A stretch of 46,064 nt of DNA from Chloroflexota bacterium (GTDB lineage Bacteria > Chloroflexota > Limnocylindria > Limnocylindrales > CSP1-4). Below are positions 1 through 9,700 of the stretch, piece by piece (within the stretch, counting starts at the first letter, position 1; each line of letters begins with the position of its first letter). The position numbers and the translations under genes were made by a program. The notes beneath the pieces were generated by a model. That model saw only the letters and a list, made by a program, of their open reading frames with translations, made no database searches and was not told the origin of the DNA. The DNA is taken from the NCBI GenBank assembly GCA_021787395.1, contig JAJYLZ010000026.1, forward strand, positions 1 to 46,064, given 5' to 3'.

Positions 1-1
1 C

Positions 2-76
2 CGGCCCGAGACGATGGCGGCGATCGACGCGATCGCGATCGAGGAGGTGGGCCAGCCGCTCCTGCTCGCAAGCTGA
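2..76 (+). CDS. 3' end of an unidentified gene (partial)
   Basis: An open frame enters from the left edge and stops at the TGA at 74-76. The last residues read EEVGQPLLLAS. The same C-terminal peptide, with one substitution (EEVGLPLLLAS), is encoded at 11,546-11,585, and the similarity continues past the stop codon. I do not recognise the family. The frame could be a genuine gene end or the end of a mobile-element gene; only 24 residues are visible. Confidence 0.4.
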   Translation, partial: RPETMAAIDAIAIEEVGQPLLLAS

Positions 77-128
77 GTCAGCCAGGACGCGAGGACGACG
101 CTGTTACACACGTCGTGGGACTTGACCG
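37..128 (+). repeat. Left copy of ~92-bp direct repeat
   Basis: It matches 11,546-11,639 in the same orientation. The first 40 bases, which encode the EEVG..LLLAS tail and its stop codon, agree at 37 of 40 positions. Similarity continues through a non-coding stretch that shares TGTTACAC and then GGGACTTGACCG. The two copies bracket about 11.4 kb of accessory genes. Confidence 0.75.
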
Positions 129-201
129 CCAGCCCGACGGCCACCATGCGAAGCGCCGTCTCATCGCCCCGCGGACCCTGCCGCGGCGAAGTCCCGCTCG
201 C

Positions 202-207
202 TACACT
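202..207 (+). promoter_or_regulatory. Candidate -10 element for the helicase gene
   Basis: TACACT fits the TANNNT -10 pattern in otherwise GC-rich sequence. It is followed at 225-232 by a strong purine-rich ribosome binding site (GGGGGGAG) and an ATG at 237. That ATG opens a 27-codon frame ending at 318-320, which overlaps the TTG start of the helicase. No convincing -35 box is visible. Confidence 0.35.
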
Positions 208-236
208 CGACACGCGTCCGCTCACGGGGGGAGTTG

Positions 237-320
237 ATGCGAAACCGCCAGGACGGCCCGAGCCCTTGGGTCCCGCGGTGCCCGACCCCCATCTCCCCAG
301 CGGCGGCGCCCCTTGGTTGA
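237..320 (+). CDS. Possible 27-residue leader peptide upstream of the helicase
   Basis: The best ribosome binding site in the region (GGGGGGAG at about 225-232) precedes the ATG at 237, not the helicase start. The frame runs 27 codons and ends with TGA at 318-320, eight bases into the helicase frame that begins with TTG at 313. Translational coupling from this short frame into the helicase is plausible. Alternatively the helicase begins at GTG 358 or ATG 364 and this peptide is accidental. No homology is recognised. Confidence 0.25.
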   Translation: MRNRQDGPSPWVPRCPTPISPAAAPLG

Positions 321-3291
321 GGCAAACTTCCTCGCGGCTGTCGCCCGTCAGGCGGCGGTGGCGATGGCGCCGGCGCTGCCGCGACTTCGCTTCGAGCAGG
401 TGGGCGACGGCGGGTTCAATGTCTCGGACCCCCTCGAGGGGGTGACTGTCGCCGTCGGCATTCGGGAGCCTGCGCCCGGCCGCAGGGTCCTGAGCGTCTG
501 GGCGCTGCCGCCCGACGTTCGTCCGATGGACGCGACCGCGGGCCAGCTTGCCGATTGCCCCGTCGCCCTCGCCACCGCCGCTGCCCGGCCAGACGCCACA
601 GCGGCGTGGGTCGCGCACGCGATCGTCCAGGTGCGCTCGGCGGCGATCGCCGGGATCGCTGCCGCGAGGCAGCGGACGCAGCGGGAGCGCGACGAGCAGC
701 AGCGTCTGGCGGCCGAGGAGCTCGCCCGCCAACGGGAGCGCGAGGCGCGCGAGGCGGTCGAGCGCGCGGCAGCGGCAGAGGCAGAGCGGCGCGAGAGGGC
801 GGACCGGCTTCAGGCGGAGCAGGCCGCGCGCGCCGCCCGGAGGAGCGCGCTCCTCGCTCGGGTCCGGCGCGCTCTCGACCGGGACTTCCTCGGCGCCGAG
901 GAGGTGCTGCGCGAGGACCCGGATCGGGACCTGCTTGCGCCCGGCCAGTTTGACCGGCTGCGCCGATCGACGGTCCAACGATGGTCGCGCCGCCACTCCG
1001 TCGCCCTCGATCCCGAGCAGGCCATGGCAGTGGCCGCCGTCGGGAGGGATCTGAAGGTCACGGCCCGCGCTGGCAGCGGCAAGACGAGGACCCTCACCGC
1101 GCGCGCCATGTTCCTGGAGACGCACTGCGGGGTGGCGCCCGGCGAGCTGCTCCTGCTCGCCTTCAACCGCGAGGCAGCCAGGGAGATGCGCGGCCGGATC
1201 GCGGACACGGTGGGGACGGACTCCCCGCACGTGATGACCTTCCATGCGCTCGCCAACGCGATCGTGCAACCGGACCAGGACCTGCTCTACGACGACGACT
1301 CGCAGGGCGCCCTGTGGTTGAGCCGGGCCGTCCAAACAGTGATCGACGAGCACCTGCGCTCGGACCAGCACCGGCCCAGGATCCGCGACCTGATGCTCTC
1401 GCACTTCCGCGACGACTGGGAGCGGATCGAGAGGGGCGGGTTCGAGCTCCCGATCCCGGAGCTCCTCGCGCACCGCCGCTCGCTCCCGCGCGAGACGCTC
1501 GGCGGCCAGTACGTCAAGTCGTACGGCGAGCGCCTGATCGCGAACACCATGTTCGAGCACGCGATCGACTACGAGTACGAGCGCAACGTCCGGTGGGACG
1601 GCGTCAACTACCGCCCAGACTTCACGATCCTGACGGGGCCGCGGTCCGGCGTCGTGATCGAGTACTTCGGGCGCGCAGGAGACCCGGACTACGACAAGGG
1701 CTCCGAGGCGAAGCGGGAGTTCTGGCGCCGGCGGGCCGGGTGGACGCTGCTCGAGTACTCGCGGGAGGAGGTGGCCGCCTCCGGCCCGGAAGCCTTCGCG
1801 GCGCGACTGCTCGGCGACCTCGCCGCAGTCGGCATCCCCGGACGCGCGCTGACCGAGGCCGAGATCTGGGAGCGCGTCAAGGACCGCGCGATCGACCGCT
1901 TCACGAAGGCGATGACCGGCTTCGTTGGGCGGGCGAGGCGCCTCGACCTCGACCCCGACGGCCTCGGCGCAAGGATCGCGGGCCACGGGGCGATCAGCAG
2001 GGCGGAGGCGGCGTTCCTGGACGTCGGACGCTCGGTGTTCAAGGGGTACCTCGAACGGCTCGCCGATCGTGGCGCGGAGGACTTCGACGGCCTGATGTGG
2101 CGTGCCGTCCGGAAGGTCCGGGACGGCGAGACAGGGTTCGTGCGGGATCGCGGCCGCGAGCACGGCGACCTGGCCCGGCTGCGCTTCATCCTCGTTGACG
2201 AGTTCCAGGACTTCGCGCCCGTCTTCTACGAGCTGCTCGACGCGGTCCGCCGGGCGAACCCCACGGTCGAGTTCATGTGCGTCGGCGACGACTGGCAGGC
2301 GATCAACGGATGGGCTGGCGCGGACCTCGCGTACTTCCGGGACTTCGGGCGGTGGTTCCCGGGAGGGCGGGCGCTGGCGATCACGACGAACTACCGCTCC
2401 ACCGACTCGATCGTCACGGCCGGCAACGCGGTCATGCGCCGCCGCGGGAAGCCGGCGCAGGCGAAGGCCGGGGCAGAGCCGGGCCGCCTCCGGGTCGCCT
2501 GGCTGGACGGGTTCCAGCCGACGACCCTTGAGCTCCAGCGCCATGAAGGCGACGAGCTGACGCCCGCCGTGCTCAGGCTCGTGTGGCCCATGCTGGAGGC
2601 GGGCAGGTCCGTGGCCCTCCTGTCGCGACGCAACCACATAGACGCGTACGTCCGCTACGGGGAAGAGGCGCGTCGGTCCCCGGACGGCCTCGAGCGGTTC
2701 CAGTCGCACATCCGGTCGTTCCTCCCCGCGGAGGTTCGGGAGCGCCTCTCGATCTCGACCGCGCACAGGTACAAGGGGAAGGAGAGCGACGCCGTCATCG
2801 TGCTCGACGCCGTGGACGGCGCCTACCCCCTGATCCACCCCAACTGGGCCTTCCTCCGCGTCTTCGGCGACCGCCTCGACTCGATCGTCGAGGCCGACCG
2901 CCGCCTCTTCTACGTCGCCGTCACGCGCGCGCAGCACGATCTCGTGCTGCTCAGCGAGTCGGACCGCCCGAGCCCGTTCCTGGTGAGCCTAAGGTCCGGC
3001 TCGCCGTGCGAGCAACTCTCCTGGCCCGGCATGGGCCGGGTGCCCTCGCTCGACGGCGAGCGAGTGGAGGTGAGGGTGAGCGGGTACCGGGTCAGGGACG
3101 CGCTCAGCGCCCTCCGCTATCGGTACGAGCCGCGTCAGCGGCTCTGGTGCAAGACGTTCCCCCGGGCCGCGTTCCGGATCGAGGCACTCGTCGCGCAGCC
3201 CTGGAGCAGCGGATGCGACTCGATCACCGTCTACGACGAGTCAGGGACTCTGCTCGAGAGTTGGTCGCCATGGCTCGAGCCGACAGGCTGA
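313..3291 (+). CDS. UvrD/HelD-like SF1 helicase with internal nuclease-like insert
   Basis: A 992-residue superfamily 1A DNA helicase. An Ala/Glu/Arg-rich coiled coil at about 115-180 precedes the motor. Walker A (AGSGKT) has its lysine at 257, Walker B is DEFQD at 629-633, and motif III reads GDDWQAINGW. Motif V lies near HRYKGKESDAVIV, and motif VI is FYVAVTRAQ. Between the helicase halves is a segment with RPDF (D436), a hydrophobic strand and IEYFG (E450). It resembles the restriction-endonuclease-like insert known in helicase IV relatives. The first start is TTG 313; GTG 358 or ATG 364 are alternatives that lose only 15-17 residues. The C-terminal ~100 residues after motif VI are unassigned. 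It likely unwinds or processes DNA ends, and the island context suggests a defence role, which is inference. Confidence 0.85.
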   Translation: MVEANFLAAVARQAAVAMAPALPRLRFEQVGDGGFNVSDPLEGVTVAVGIREPAPGRRVLSVWALPPDVRPMDATAGQLADCPVALATAAARPDATAAWVAHAIVQVRSAAIAGIAAARQRTQRERDEQQRLAAEELARQREREAREAVERAAAAEAERRERADRLQAEQAARAARRSALLARVRRALDRDFLGAEEVLREDPDRDLLAPGQFDRLRRSTVQRWSRRHSVALDPEQAMAVAAVGRDLKVTARAGSGKTRTLTARAMFLETHCGVAPGELLLLAFNREAAREMRGRIADTVGTDSPHVMTFHALANAIVQPDQDLLYDDDSQGALWLSRAVQTVIDEHLRSDQHRPRIRDLMLSHFRDDWERIERGGFELPIPELLAHRRSLPRETLGGQYVKSYGERLIANTMFEHAIDYEYERNVRWDGVNYRPDFTILTGPRSGVVIEYFGRAGDPDYDKGSEAKREFWRRRAGWTLLEYSREEVAASGPEAFAARLLGDLAAVGIPGRALTEAEIWERVKDRAIDRFTKAMTGFVGRARRLDLDPDGLGARIAGHGAISRAEAAFLDVGRSVFKGYLERLADRGAEDFDGLMWRAVRKVRDGETGFVRDRGREHGDLARLRFILVDEFQDFAPVFYELLDAVRRANPTVEFMCVGDDWQAINGWAGADLAYFRDFGRWFPGGRALAITTNYRSTDSIVTAGNAVMRRRGKPAQAKAGAEPGRLRVAWLDGFQPTTLELQRHEGDELTPAVLRLVWPMLEAGRSVALLSRRNHIDAYVRYGEEARRSPDGLERFQSHIRSFLPAEVRERLSISTAHRYKGKESDAVIVLDAVDGAYPLIHPNWAFLRVFGDRLDSIVEADRRLFYVAVTRAQHDLVLLSESDRPSPFLVSLRSGSPCEQLSWPGMGRVPSLDGERVEVRVSGYRVRDALSALRYRYEPRQRLWCKTFPRAAFRIEALVAQPWSSGCDSITVYDESGTLLESWSPWLEPTG

Positions 3292-3352
3292 CCGCCCCGC
3301 TGAGGCCATTGGGTGGACTTCTCCGGCGCACCGGCCGGTGATGGTCTCCGGT

Positions 3353-3404
3353 CCGCGTCCCAGGAAGGAATGGAAGGGTTCACTACCCCCTGGCTGGGAC
3401 GCGG
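3353..3404. terminator. Bidirectional terminator-like hairpin
   Basis: A perfect 11-bp inverted repeat (CCGCGTCCCAG at 3353-3363 and its complement at 3394-3404) encloses a 30-base loop that can pair further (GGGT/ACCC). It lies between the convergent helicase and small acidic gene, where a shared terminator is expected. There is no clear T tract, as is common at this GC content. Confidence 0.6.
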
Positions 3405-3452
3405 CCTCTCCTGCGGCGCCGATCCCTTTACGCCGCCCCGAGGCGGCCGAGG

Positions 3453-3719
3453 CTAGCGCCTCGCCGCCAGCCGGCGGATCGCCTCGCTGACGGGCTCGCC
3501 GTATTCGACGGCGTCCGCCACCCAGTCCCCGAGCAGGTCGGCGGGCGTCTCGATAGGCACGGCGCTCACCCGGACGTCGCCGTAGGGGTAGTGCTCCTCG
3601 AGGTACGCCGCGATCGCCTCAACGTCCTCGTCCGGCAGGTCCTCGAGCACCCACTCCATTGGATCCCCGCTGTCGTCGAGGTAGCTGACCAGGACCACCG
3701 CTTCGCCCGCTGCCGCCAT
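3453..3719 (-). CDS. Small acidic protein of unknown function
   Basis: An 88-residue protein rich in Asp and Glu, with an acidic stretch around DLPDEDVEAIAAYLEEHY. No transmembrane segment, cysteine or catalytic motif is visible. The ATG is well supported by an upstream purine-rich site (GGAGAGGAGG) at normal spacing. It ends towards the helicase, with a hairpin between them. It lies downstream of the NERD nuclease gene on the same strand but with a 243-base gap, so co-transcription is uncertain. I do not recognise the family. Confidence 0.6.
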   Translation of the reverse strand: MAAAGEAVVLVSYLDDSGDPMEWVLEDLPDEDVEAIAAYLEEHYPYGDVRVSAVPIETPADLLGDWVADAVEYGEPVSEAIRRLAARR

Positions 3720-3962
3720 CGCACGGCCTCCTCTCCTTCGGCGGCGCCCGTTGCGCCGGCCGCGAGCGTCGGCAGGAGCGCCGCTGGGTCAAGGGCGCCC
3801 GGCGGCCGGCCCGGTCGGCCCGCCAACCGCGCCGTCCGGCCCACGTGTGCCCAAGCAGCCGGGATTTGCGCGCACGAGTTGGCGATCGCGTGGTCTCCGC
3901 TCCCAAGCAGGCCGCCGGGACGGAGCGGACGGGGGCCGCCACCCATCGCGGGCAAGGCTGCC

Positions 3963-4904
3963 TCAGCGGAACCGCGGCTGGCAGTCCATGCAGTAGACCG
4001 AACCGCCGAAGCGTTTCGGGTTGTTCCAGCAGAACTTGACCACGGCGAAGGACACGGCCTCGCCGCACGAGGCGCACCGGTGCCCGGACCCCCGCCGCTG
4101 GGGCGAGAGGGCGCCGGCCGGGACGGGGGCGGCGTCCGAGGCCACCTCGATGTCGGGCCGGGCCGCCGGCGGCCCGGCGGCGATCCCGAACCTCGCGCCC
4201 CAGTCGACGGCCGCCGGCCGGTGGAGCACCGCGAGGTCGCGGGCGAACGCCTCGAGCCCCTCCTTGCCGATCACCCGTGACAGCTTCCACGCCGGGACGG
4301 CGTCGAACGCGTCGAGCAGCCGGGTCTTGAGCTGCTCGACCTTGAGCACCTCGTCGAGCCCGGGGACGGCCCGCTTCGGTCGCCCGATCCTGGCGCCGTT
4401 CGACACGAGGACGAGGCTCCGCAGGTCCGGCCGCATCGCCACGAGGCCGAGGCGGCGCGGGAGCCTGACCTGGCCGTCGTCGAGCACCCGCCCGAGCAGC
4501 ACGACGTGGCGGTGGTTCTGCTCGACCGGCGACGGGATGCCCTCGCTCCGCCCCTGCCACCAGCGCGACCACTCGCCGTGCTCGTTGACCGACACGCCCT
4601 CGGCGAAGTGCTTGCTCTCGCAGACCCAGACCTCGCCCAGGCGGTTGATGATCAGGTGGTCGATCTGCGCGGCGAACCCGCGGTGCTCGACGCGCAGGTC
4701 GTGGATCGTCGCCCAGTTCTGCGACTGCCCGAAGTGGAACTCGATGTCGTACGCGGCGTCGCGCTCGGCCTTGTCCCCGGCGCGGACCCGGCGGACCTCC
4801 GCCTCGATCCGCTGCCGGGTCTGGGTCGCCACCCCGGGCCGCGCCACGAGCGCCTCCAGCGCCGCGATGTCGGCCTCGTGCCCCGCCGCCGACTTGATCA
4901 GCAT
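3963..4904 (-). CDS. NERD-domain nuclease with C-terminal zinc ribbon
   Basis: A 313-residue protein. The NERD domain (about 40-190) shows E48 in an AE motif, then AQIDH (D82) and WVCESKH (E96 and K98). These are the acidic and lysine residues of a PD-(D/E)XK-like nuclease fold. The C-terminus carries C277-x2-C280, C292 and C305-x2-C308, a likely zinc site. NERD domains occur in predicted DNA-processing proteins; the substrate here is unknown. I chose ATG 4904 because GGGAGGAG lies eight bases upstream; the frame is open to 5039 but that extension is low-complexity Arg/Pro. A TACCCT -10-like element is at 4943-4938. Confidence 0.8.
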   Translation of the reverse strand: MLIKSAAGHEADIAALEALVARPGVATQTRQRIEAEVRRVRAGDKAERDAAYDIEFHFGQSQNWATIHDLRVEHRGFAAQIDHLIINRLGEVWVCESKHFAEGVSVNEHGEWSRWWQGRSEGIPSPVEQNHRHVVLLGRVLDDGQVRLPRRLGLVAMRPDLRSLVLVSNGARIGRPKRAVPGLDEVLKVEQLKTRLLDAFDAVPAWKLSRVIGKEGLEAFARDLAVLHRPAAVDWGARFGIAAGPPAARPDIEVASDAAPVPAGALSPQRRGSGHRCASCGEAVSFAVVKFCWNNPKRFGGSVYCMDCQPRFR

Positions 4905-5211
4905 CGCCCCCCGCTCCTCCCGCAGTTCGCCGCGCCAAGGGTACCGTGGGGGGTCGCCGGCTGGCGCCCTCTGGTGAGGTCGTGTGCGCGGAGCCCGAGG
5001 CCCACTCGTGGGCGGGCGAGCGCGGGATAAGCGCGGCATAAGTGCCGCGTCGGACGATAGCGGTGCCCCTTCCGCCCCATCCTCTCCTGAGGCCGGCCTG
5101 GCGGCGCAGCGGCGGAGGACCGAGGCACTCCGCCAATGGGAGGTAGCACGCCCGACAGGCCGTCCTCATGCTTGCCCGGCCGCACACCGAGCACGAGGAA
5201 CGGAGCCAGGC
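4905..5211. other. Divergent intergenic region with 11-bp tandem motif
   Basis: No gene is supported here. It lies between the NERD gene (reverse) and the diguanylate cyclase gene (forward). At 5028-5049 there are two tandem 11-base units (TAAGCGCGGCA then TAAGTGCCGCG). A closely similar pair occurs at 34,469-34,490. The 11-base spacing puts both units on the same DNA face and suggests a binding site, but the protein is unknown. Confidence 0.4.
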
Positions 5212-6471
5212 TTGACGCCATCAGGGAGATCGCGCTCCGGGGCCGCAGCCATCGTAGCGCCCGCCCAGCCCCCGTTCCTCGGCGTTGTCGTGGCCGTCTA
5301 CACGGTTGTCGGGGTTGCGGCCGGGGCGGCCGCCGTCCTGCTGTTCCCAGTCGGGTCCGGCCTCGCCGCGCCGTTCGGCTGGGCGGGCCCGTGGGCTCCC
5401 CGGCTCGCGGTGGTGTTCTGCATCGCGGTTGCCGAGGTAGCGTGCAACGTCGGGGGGATCGATGGCCCAGGCGTCGTCGTCACTCCGGGCACCTCGACGC
5501 TGGTGATGACCGCCGCATTGGGCGGCCCTGCCGCGGCTGCCGTCGTCGCGGCGGTGGGCGTGACAGAGCTCCGGGAGGTCCGGGGCGTGCCCTGGTACGG
5601 GATCCTAGCCAACCACGGTGCAGGCGTCGTGGCGTGGGTGGCGGCCGCCGTCGCCATGCGCCTCGTGGCGGGCCCGTCTGCGGCCGCGGCGTCGGCTCTG
5701 GTCGGGCTCACTGCCGTGGCGGCCGGCTCGATTGTGGCCGCGCTGATCGAAGGGATGATGGCCGCTCTGCTCTACGCGGCCAGGACGGGTCGGCGGCCGC
5801 TCTCCGCGTTCGACGACGTTGGAGGGGACGTCGCCGTCGAGCTCTCGGCCTCAGCCAGCCTCGGCTGGCTCACCGCGCAGGCATACGCGCTCGCTGCCTG
5901 GTGGAGCCCTCTCCTGCTCCTCGTCGGCCTCGTCGCAGTCTCGCGGTCGCTGACCCGCCGGCGGGATACCTGGCAGCTCCGCCACCACCCGCTCACGTCG
6001 CTCCCCAACGGCCTTGGGCTGCGGGAGAGGGCCGCCGCCATGAGGGGTTCCCTCCGGGGCCTCGCGGTGTTGTACCTCGACCTCGACGGTTTCAAGGCGG
6101 TAAACGACGACTACGGCCACGCGGTCGGCGACGACGTGCTCCGCGCCGTCGGCGGGCGGCTCCGCGCCGCGTGCCGCCCGGGCGACGTCCTTGCACACCT
6201 CCACGGCGACGAGTTCGTGGTCCTGGCCCCCGGTGTGGTTACCGACGCGGATGCCGGGGCTCTCGCCGCGCGCTTGGTCGCGGCCGTCGAGCCGGCGATC
6301 GAGCACGAGGCCGGCGTGCTGCGCGTATCGGCGAGCGTCGGGCACCGGATCGTGGCGGACCCGGCGATCCTGGAGGCGGCGATCCGCGAGGCCGACCGGG
6401 CGATGTCCGAGGCCAAGGCCGCCAAAGGGAGGCGGCGGGGCGACGAGCAGCGGGGTAGCCGGAGGTACTGA
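5212..6471 (+). CDS. Membrane-anchored GGDEF diguanylate cyclase
   Basis: A 419-residue protein. The N-terminal ~230 residues are strongly hydrophobic, with about six to eight membrane segments resembling an integral sensory module. The GGDEF domain starts near 255 (HHPLTSLPNG), with DLDGFKAVND and the signature HGDEF at 331-335. An RPGD inhibitory site lies at the standard five-residue distance upstream. The first signature residue is His instead of Gly, which may reduce but need not abolish c-di-GMP synthesis. TTG 5212 is chosen as start for the GGAG about eight bases upstream and because hydrophobic sequence begins shortly after; an upstream start cannot be excluded. It is the only obvious signalling enzyme in the left part of the island, and its link to the neighbours is unclear. 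Confidence 0.75.
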   Translation: MTPSGRSRSGAAAIVAPAQPPFLGVVVAVYTVVGVAAGAAAVLLFPVGSGLAAPFGWAGPWAPRLAVVFCIAVAEVACNVGGIDGPGVVVTPGTSTLVMTAALGGPAAAAVVAAVGVTELREVRGVPWYGILANHGAGVVAWVAAAVAMRLVAGPSAAAASALVGLTAVAAGSIVAALIEGMMAALLYAARTGRRPLSAFDDVGGDVAVELSASASLGWLTAQAYALAAWWSPLLLLVGLVAVSRSLTRRRDTWQLRHHPLTSLPNGLGLRERAAAMRGSLRGLAVLYLDLDGFKAVNDDYGHAVGDDVLRAVGGRLRAACRPGDVLAHLHGDEFVVLAPGVVTDADAGALAARLVAAVEPAIEHEAGVLRVSASVGHRIVADPAILEAAIREADRAMSEAKAAKGRRRGDEQRGSRRY

Positions 6472-6736
6472 AGGCCAAGGAACCACCATGGGTGGGCTCG
6501 GGACGCCGTGCGTCGCGAGCGAGTTCGATACGAACTCACCTCCTGCACCGGGTGCGACCCACGGCGCACGAAACTGGCGTCTCCAGCGCTCCCGGCCCCG
6601 GTCGGCGTACGTGACCGGGGTGGCGGCAGCAGCCGAGGCCGGAGCCGTGAGAGGGGCCCGCGGCTCGGTCCCGCAGATGATCTAGACACCTCTGCAGCAC
6701 AGCCCGGGTCGCCGAGGCGCTGCCCCCGTAGTAGGG

Positions 6737-9700
6737 CTACGGCACAGCCCGCGCGTGCTCGGCGAAGAGGGCGAGCGCGTTCGCCAGCTGCATCTGGCGC
6801 GGCGTCCGCGCATGGACCCGGAGCAGCTCGGGGCTGGCGACGACGACCGCCACGCAGCGCGCCCGCGAGGTCGCCACGTTGAGGCGGTTGAGCGAGTAGA
6901 GGAACTCCATGCCGCGCGGGGCGTCGGCCTGGCTCGACGACGCCATCGAGTAGACGGAGAGGGGCGCCTCCTGACCCTGGAACTTGTCGACCGTCCCGAC
7001 GCGGGCGCCCGCGGGGAGCGCGGCCCCGAGCAGGCCCACCTGCGCGTTGTACGGCGCGACGACGAGGACGCCGTCGAGGCCGAGCGCGTGCAGCTTGCCC
7101 CTTGCGTCGGTCCACGACCAGCCGCCGCCCGCGAGGTCCCGGACGAGCCGCGCGACGGCGTCGGCCTCCTCGGGCGAGTCGTTGGCGTTGCCCTCGTGCG
7201 GGACGAGGACCAGGCGCACCCCGGCGCCAGCCAGGTCCATGTCGCCGAGGTCAGCGCCGCCAGACCCGACCAGCGCCTGCCGCTCGAGTCCCTCGATGGG
7301 CTCGAGGCGCCCCTCGTAGAACGCCTCGGACGTGAACGCGCAGACCGACGGGTGGAGCCGCCGGGTGCGCTCGAGGAAGATGCCGCGCTCGGGCGGCATG
7401 GTGGCCGCGCCGTCGAGCAGGTGGGCGAGCGCCGACCGCTCGACGCCCGGCGGGTGCGAGCCCTTGACGGGCTGGTCGAGCTGCTGCGGGTCGCCGAGCA
7501 GGACGATCGACGACGCCGCCGGCGACGCCGCCACGGCGTTCGCGAGCGACATCTGGCCCGCCTCCTCGACGATGAGCACGTCCAGCAGCCCGGCGAACTC
7601 CGGCCGCGACCACAGCCAGGCCGTCCCGCCGACGACCTCCAGCTCGCCCGCCGCCAGCGCCTCGGCCGCCTCGGCGTTGTCCTTGAGCCTGCGCGCCCCC
7701 GCGAACGCGGCGCTGCCGTCCCGATCCGTCCGCTGGCCGATGCGCGGGACCCGCAGACCCTCGCGCTCGGCGATCCCCGCGATCTCCTCGAGGAGGTGGC
7801 CGATCACCTTGTGGCTGTTGGCCGTCACGCCGACGCGCCGGCCCGTCGCCGCCAGCGCGATCGCGATACGCGCGCCGATGTACGTCTTGCCCGAGCCCGG
7901 CGGGCCCTGGACGGCGAGGTAGCTGCGGTCGAGCGCGAGCGTCGCCGCGACGGCCGAGTCCACGGCGTCGGCCGCCTCCTCCCTGATCATGGAGCCCGGC
8001 GCCTGGCCCGCCCGCGGCGCCTCGCGGAGGAGCAGGTCCCGGGCGGCGCGGTACGGCCCGTCGCCGCGGATCCCGGCATCGGCGACCCAGGCGGCCACGC
8101 GCTCGAGGCTCCCCTGGACCTCGGCCGTGGACACGAAGTCGTAGGGGAGGACCGCCCGGATCGCGGCCGGGTCCTCGAGCGCGGCCCGCTTGAAGTCGAT
8201 CGTCCGGGCGGCCTCGTCGACCGCGACCACCTCGCCTGGGTTGGAGCCGTCCTGCGCCCGGACGCCGCCGCCCACCTTGACCTCGTGGTCCTGCTCGGGG
8301 AAGCGGTAGCGGTAGACGGTCGACCGCTTGACCGTCCCGACCTCGCCGACGAACTCGAGACCGCCCAGCGGCTCCCTCTCGGCGACGCGGTCCTCGTCGG
8401 ACAGGTCGTTGAGGAAGTGGAACCAGCGCTGCCAGAACGACTTCTCCTCGCGCCGGTGGAACCACAGGAGGTTGGCGAGGAGCCAGCGGGCGTGGGCCTC
8501 GGGGTCGTCGCCGTCCCTGCCGCCGGGGGCGAGGCGCTCGGCGAGGTCGGCGACGGCCGCCAATCGCTCGGCCAGGGGCTCGGGCGCCTCGGGCTGGCGC
8601 GGCGTCAGGCGCGGGACGTCGGAACCGAGCTGCGCCGCGAGGGCGGGCCTGACCGCCGCCTCGAGCCAGTCCCGCAGGAGCATCGTCGAGACGACGTCGT
8701 CGCGGTTGTACGACTCGATCCGGTCCAGCGTGTCCTGGCCGTGCTCGCCCTCGATGCCCTGGAGCCAGGCCTCGAACGCGGCGATGGAGCTGCCCGCGTC
8801 GCGCAGGTCGACGACGCGCTCGAAGCCGTAGAGCTTCTCCAGGCGCTTGATCGAGTAGCTCTCGACCGACGCGCGGACCCCCTGGCGGACGACGTGGTAC
8901 AGGTCGACCAGCGTGCCGGCGCGCAGCAGCGCGTCCACCTCGTCCTCGCGCGTGCCGTGGCGGCCCATCAGGCGCTTGAGCGCGGTGGGCTCGTAGGGCG
9001 CGTAGTGGTAGATGTGGATCGCGTCGTCCTTCGCCAGGCGGTCCTTGAACAGGTCCATCAGCCGCTCGAACGCGGCGCGCTCGGCGGCCTCGGTCACCTC
9101 GCCGTCCGGGTCGCGCGACCAGAGCGCGTGGAAGGCCGGGCGCGGCTGGCCGTCGGCCCCGGGCTCCATCACCCCCGGCTCGAGCACGCCGAACAGGTAG
9201 TCGATCCCCTCGTCGCCGGCGTACGGGTCGCCCTCGATGTCGAAGAACAGGTCGCCGGGGCGCGGCTCGGGCAGCGCGAGCAAGCCGCGGTCGGGCTCGA
9301 GCGTCCCGTCGCGGAGGCACGGGGGATCGGCCAGCTCCCAGAGCCGGCCGCCGCCCGGCGACGCGTCGCGGACCTGGATCGCCGCCTGGCGCTGGACGCG
9401 CTCGAGGCCCTGGGTGCTGACGCCCTCGAGCCGCGGCACCAGCGGCAGCGCCAGCCGGGCGAGAGCCGTCCGCGTGCCCACCCCGCGCTCGGCCAGCGCC
9501 CGGCGCTGGCGCGACGTGATCCCAGCCACCACCGAGAGGTGGTCGTCGGCGCGGCGGCGCCTGGTGCACACCTCGTCCCAGCGGCAGACCTCGCAGTGCT
9601 CGACGGGCTCGGGGTAGGTGCCGGGCGGCGGGTCCGCGGGCTCCGCGGCGTCCACGTGCGCCACGAACAGGCCCTTGGCGAGCCGGTAGTAGGCCATGAA

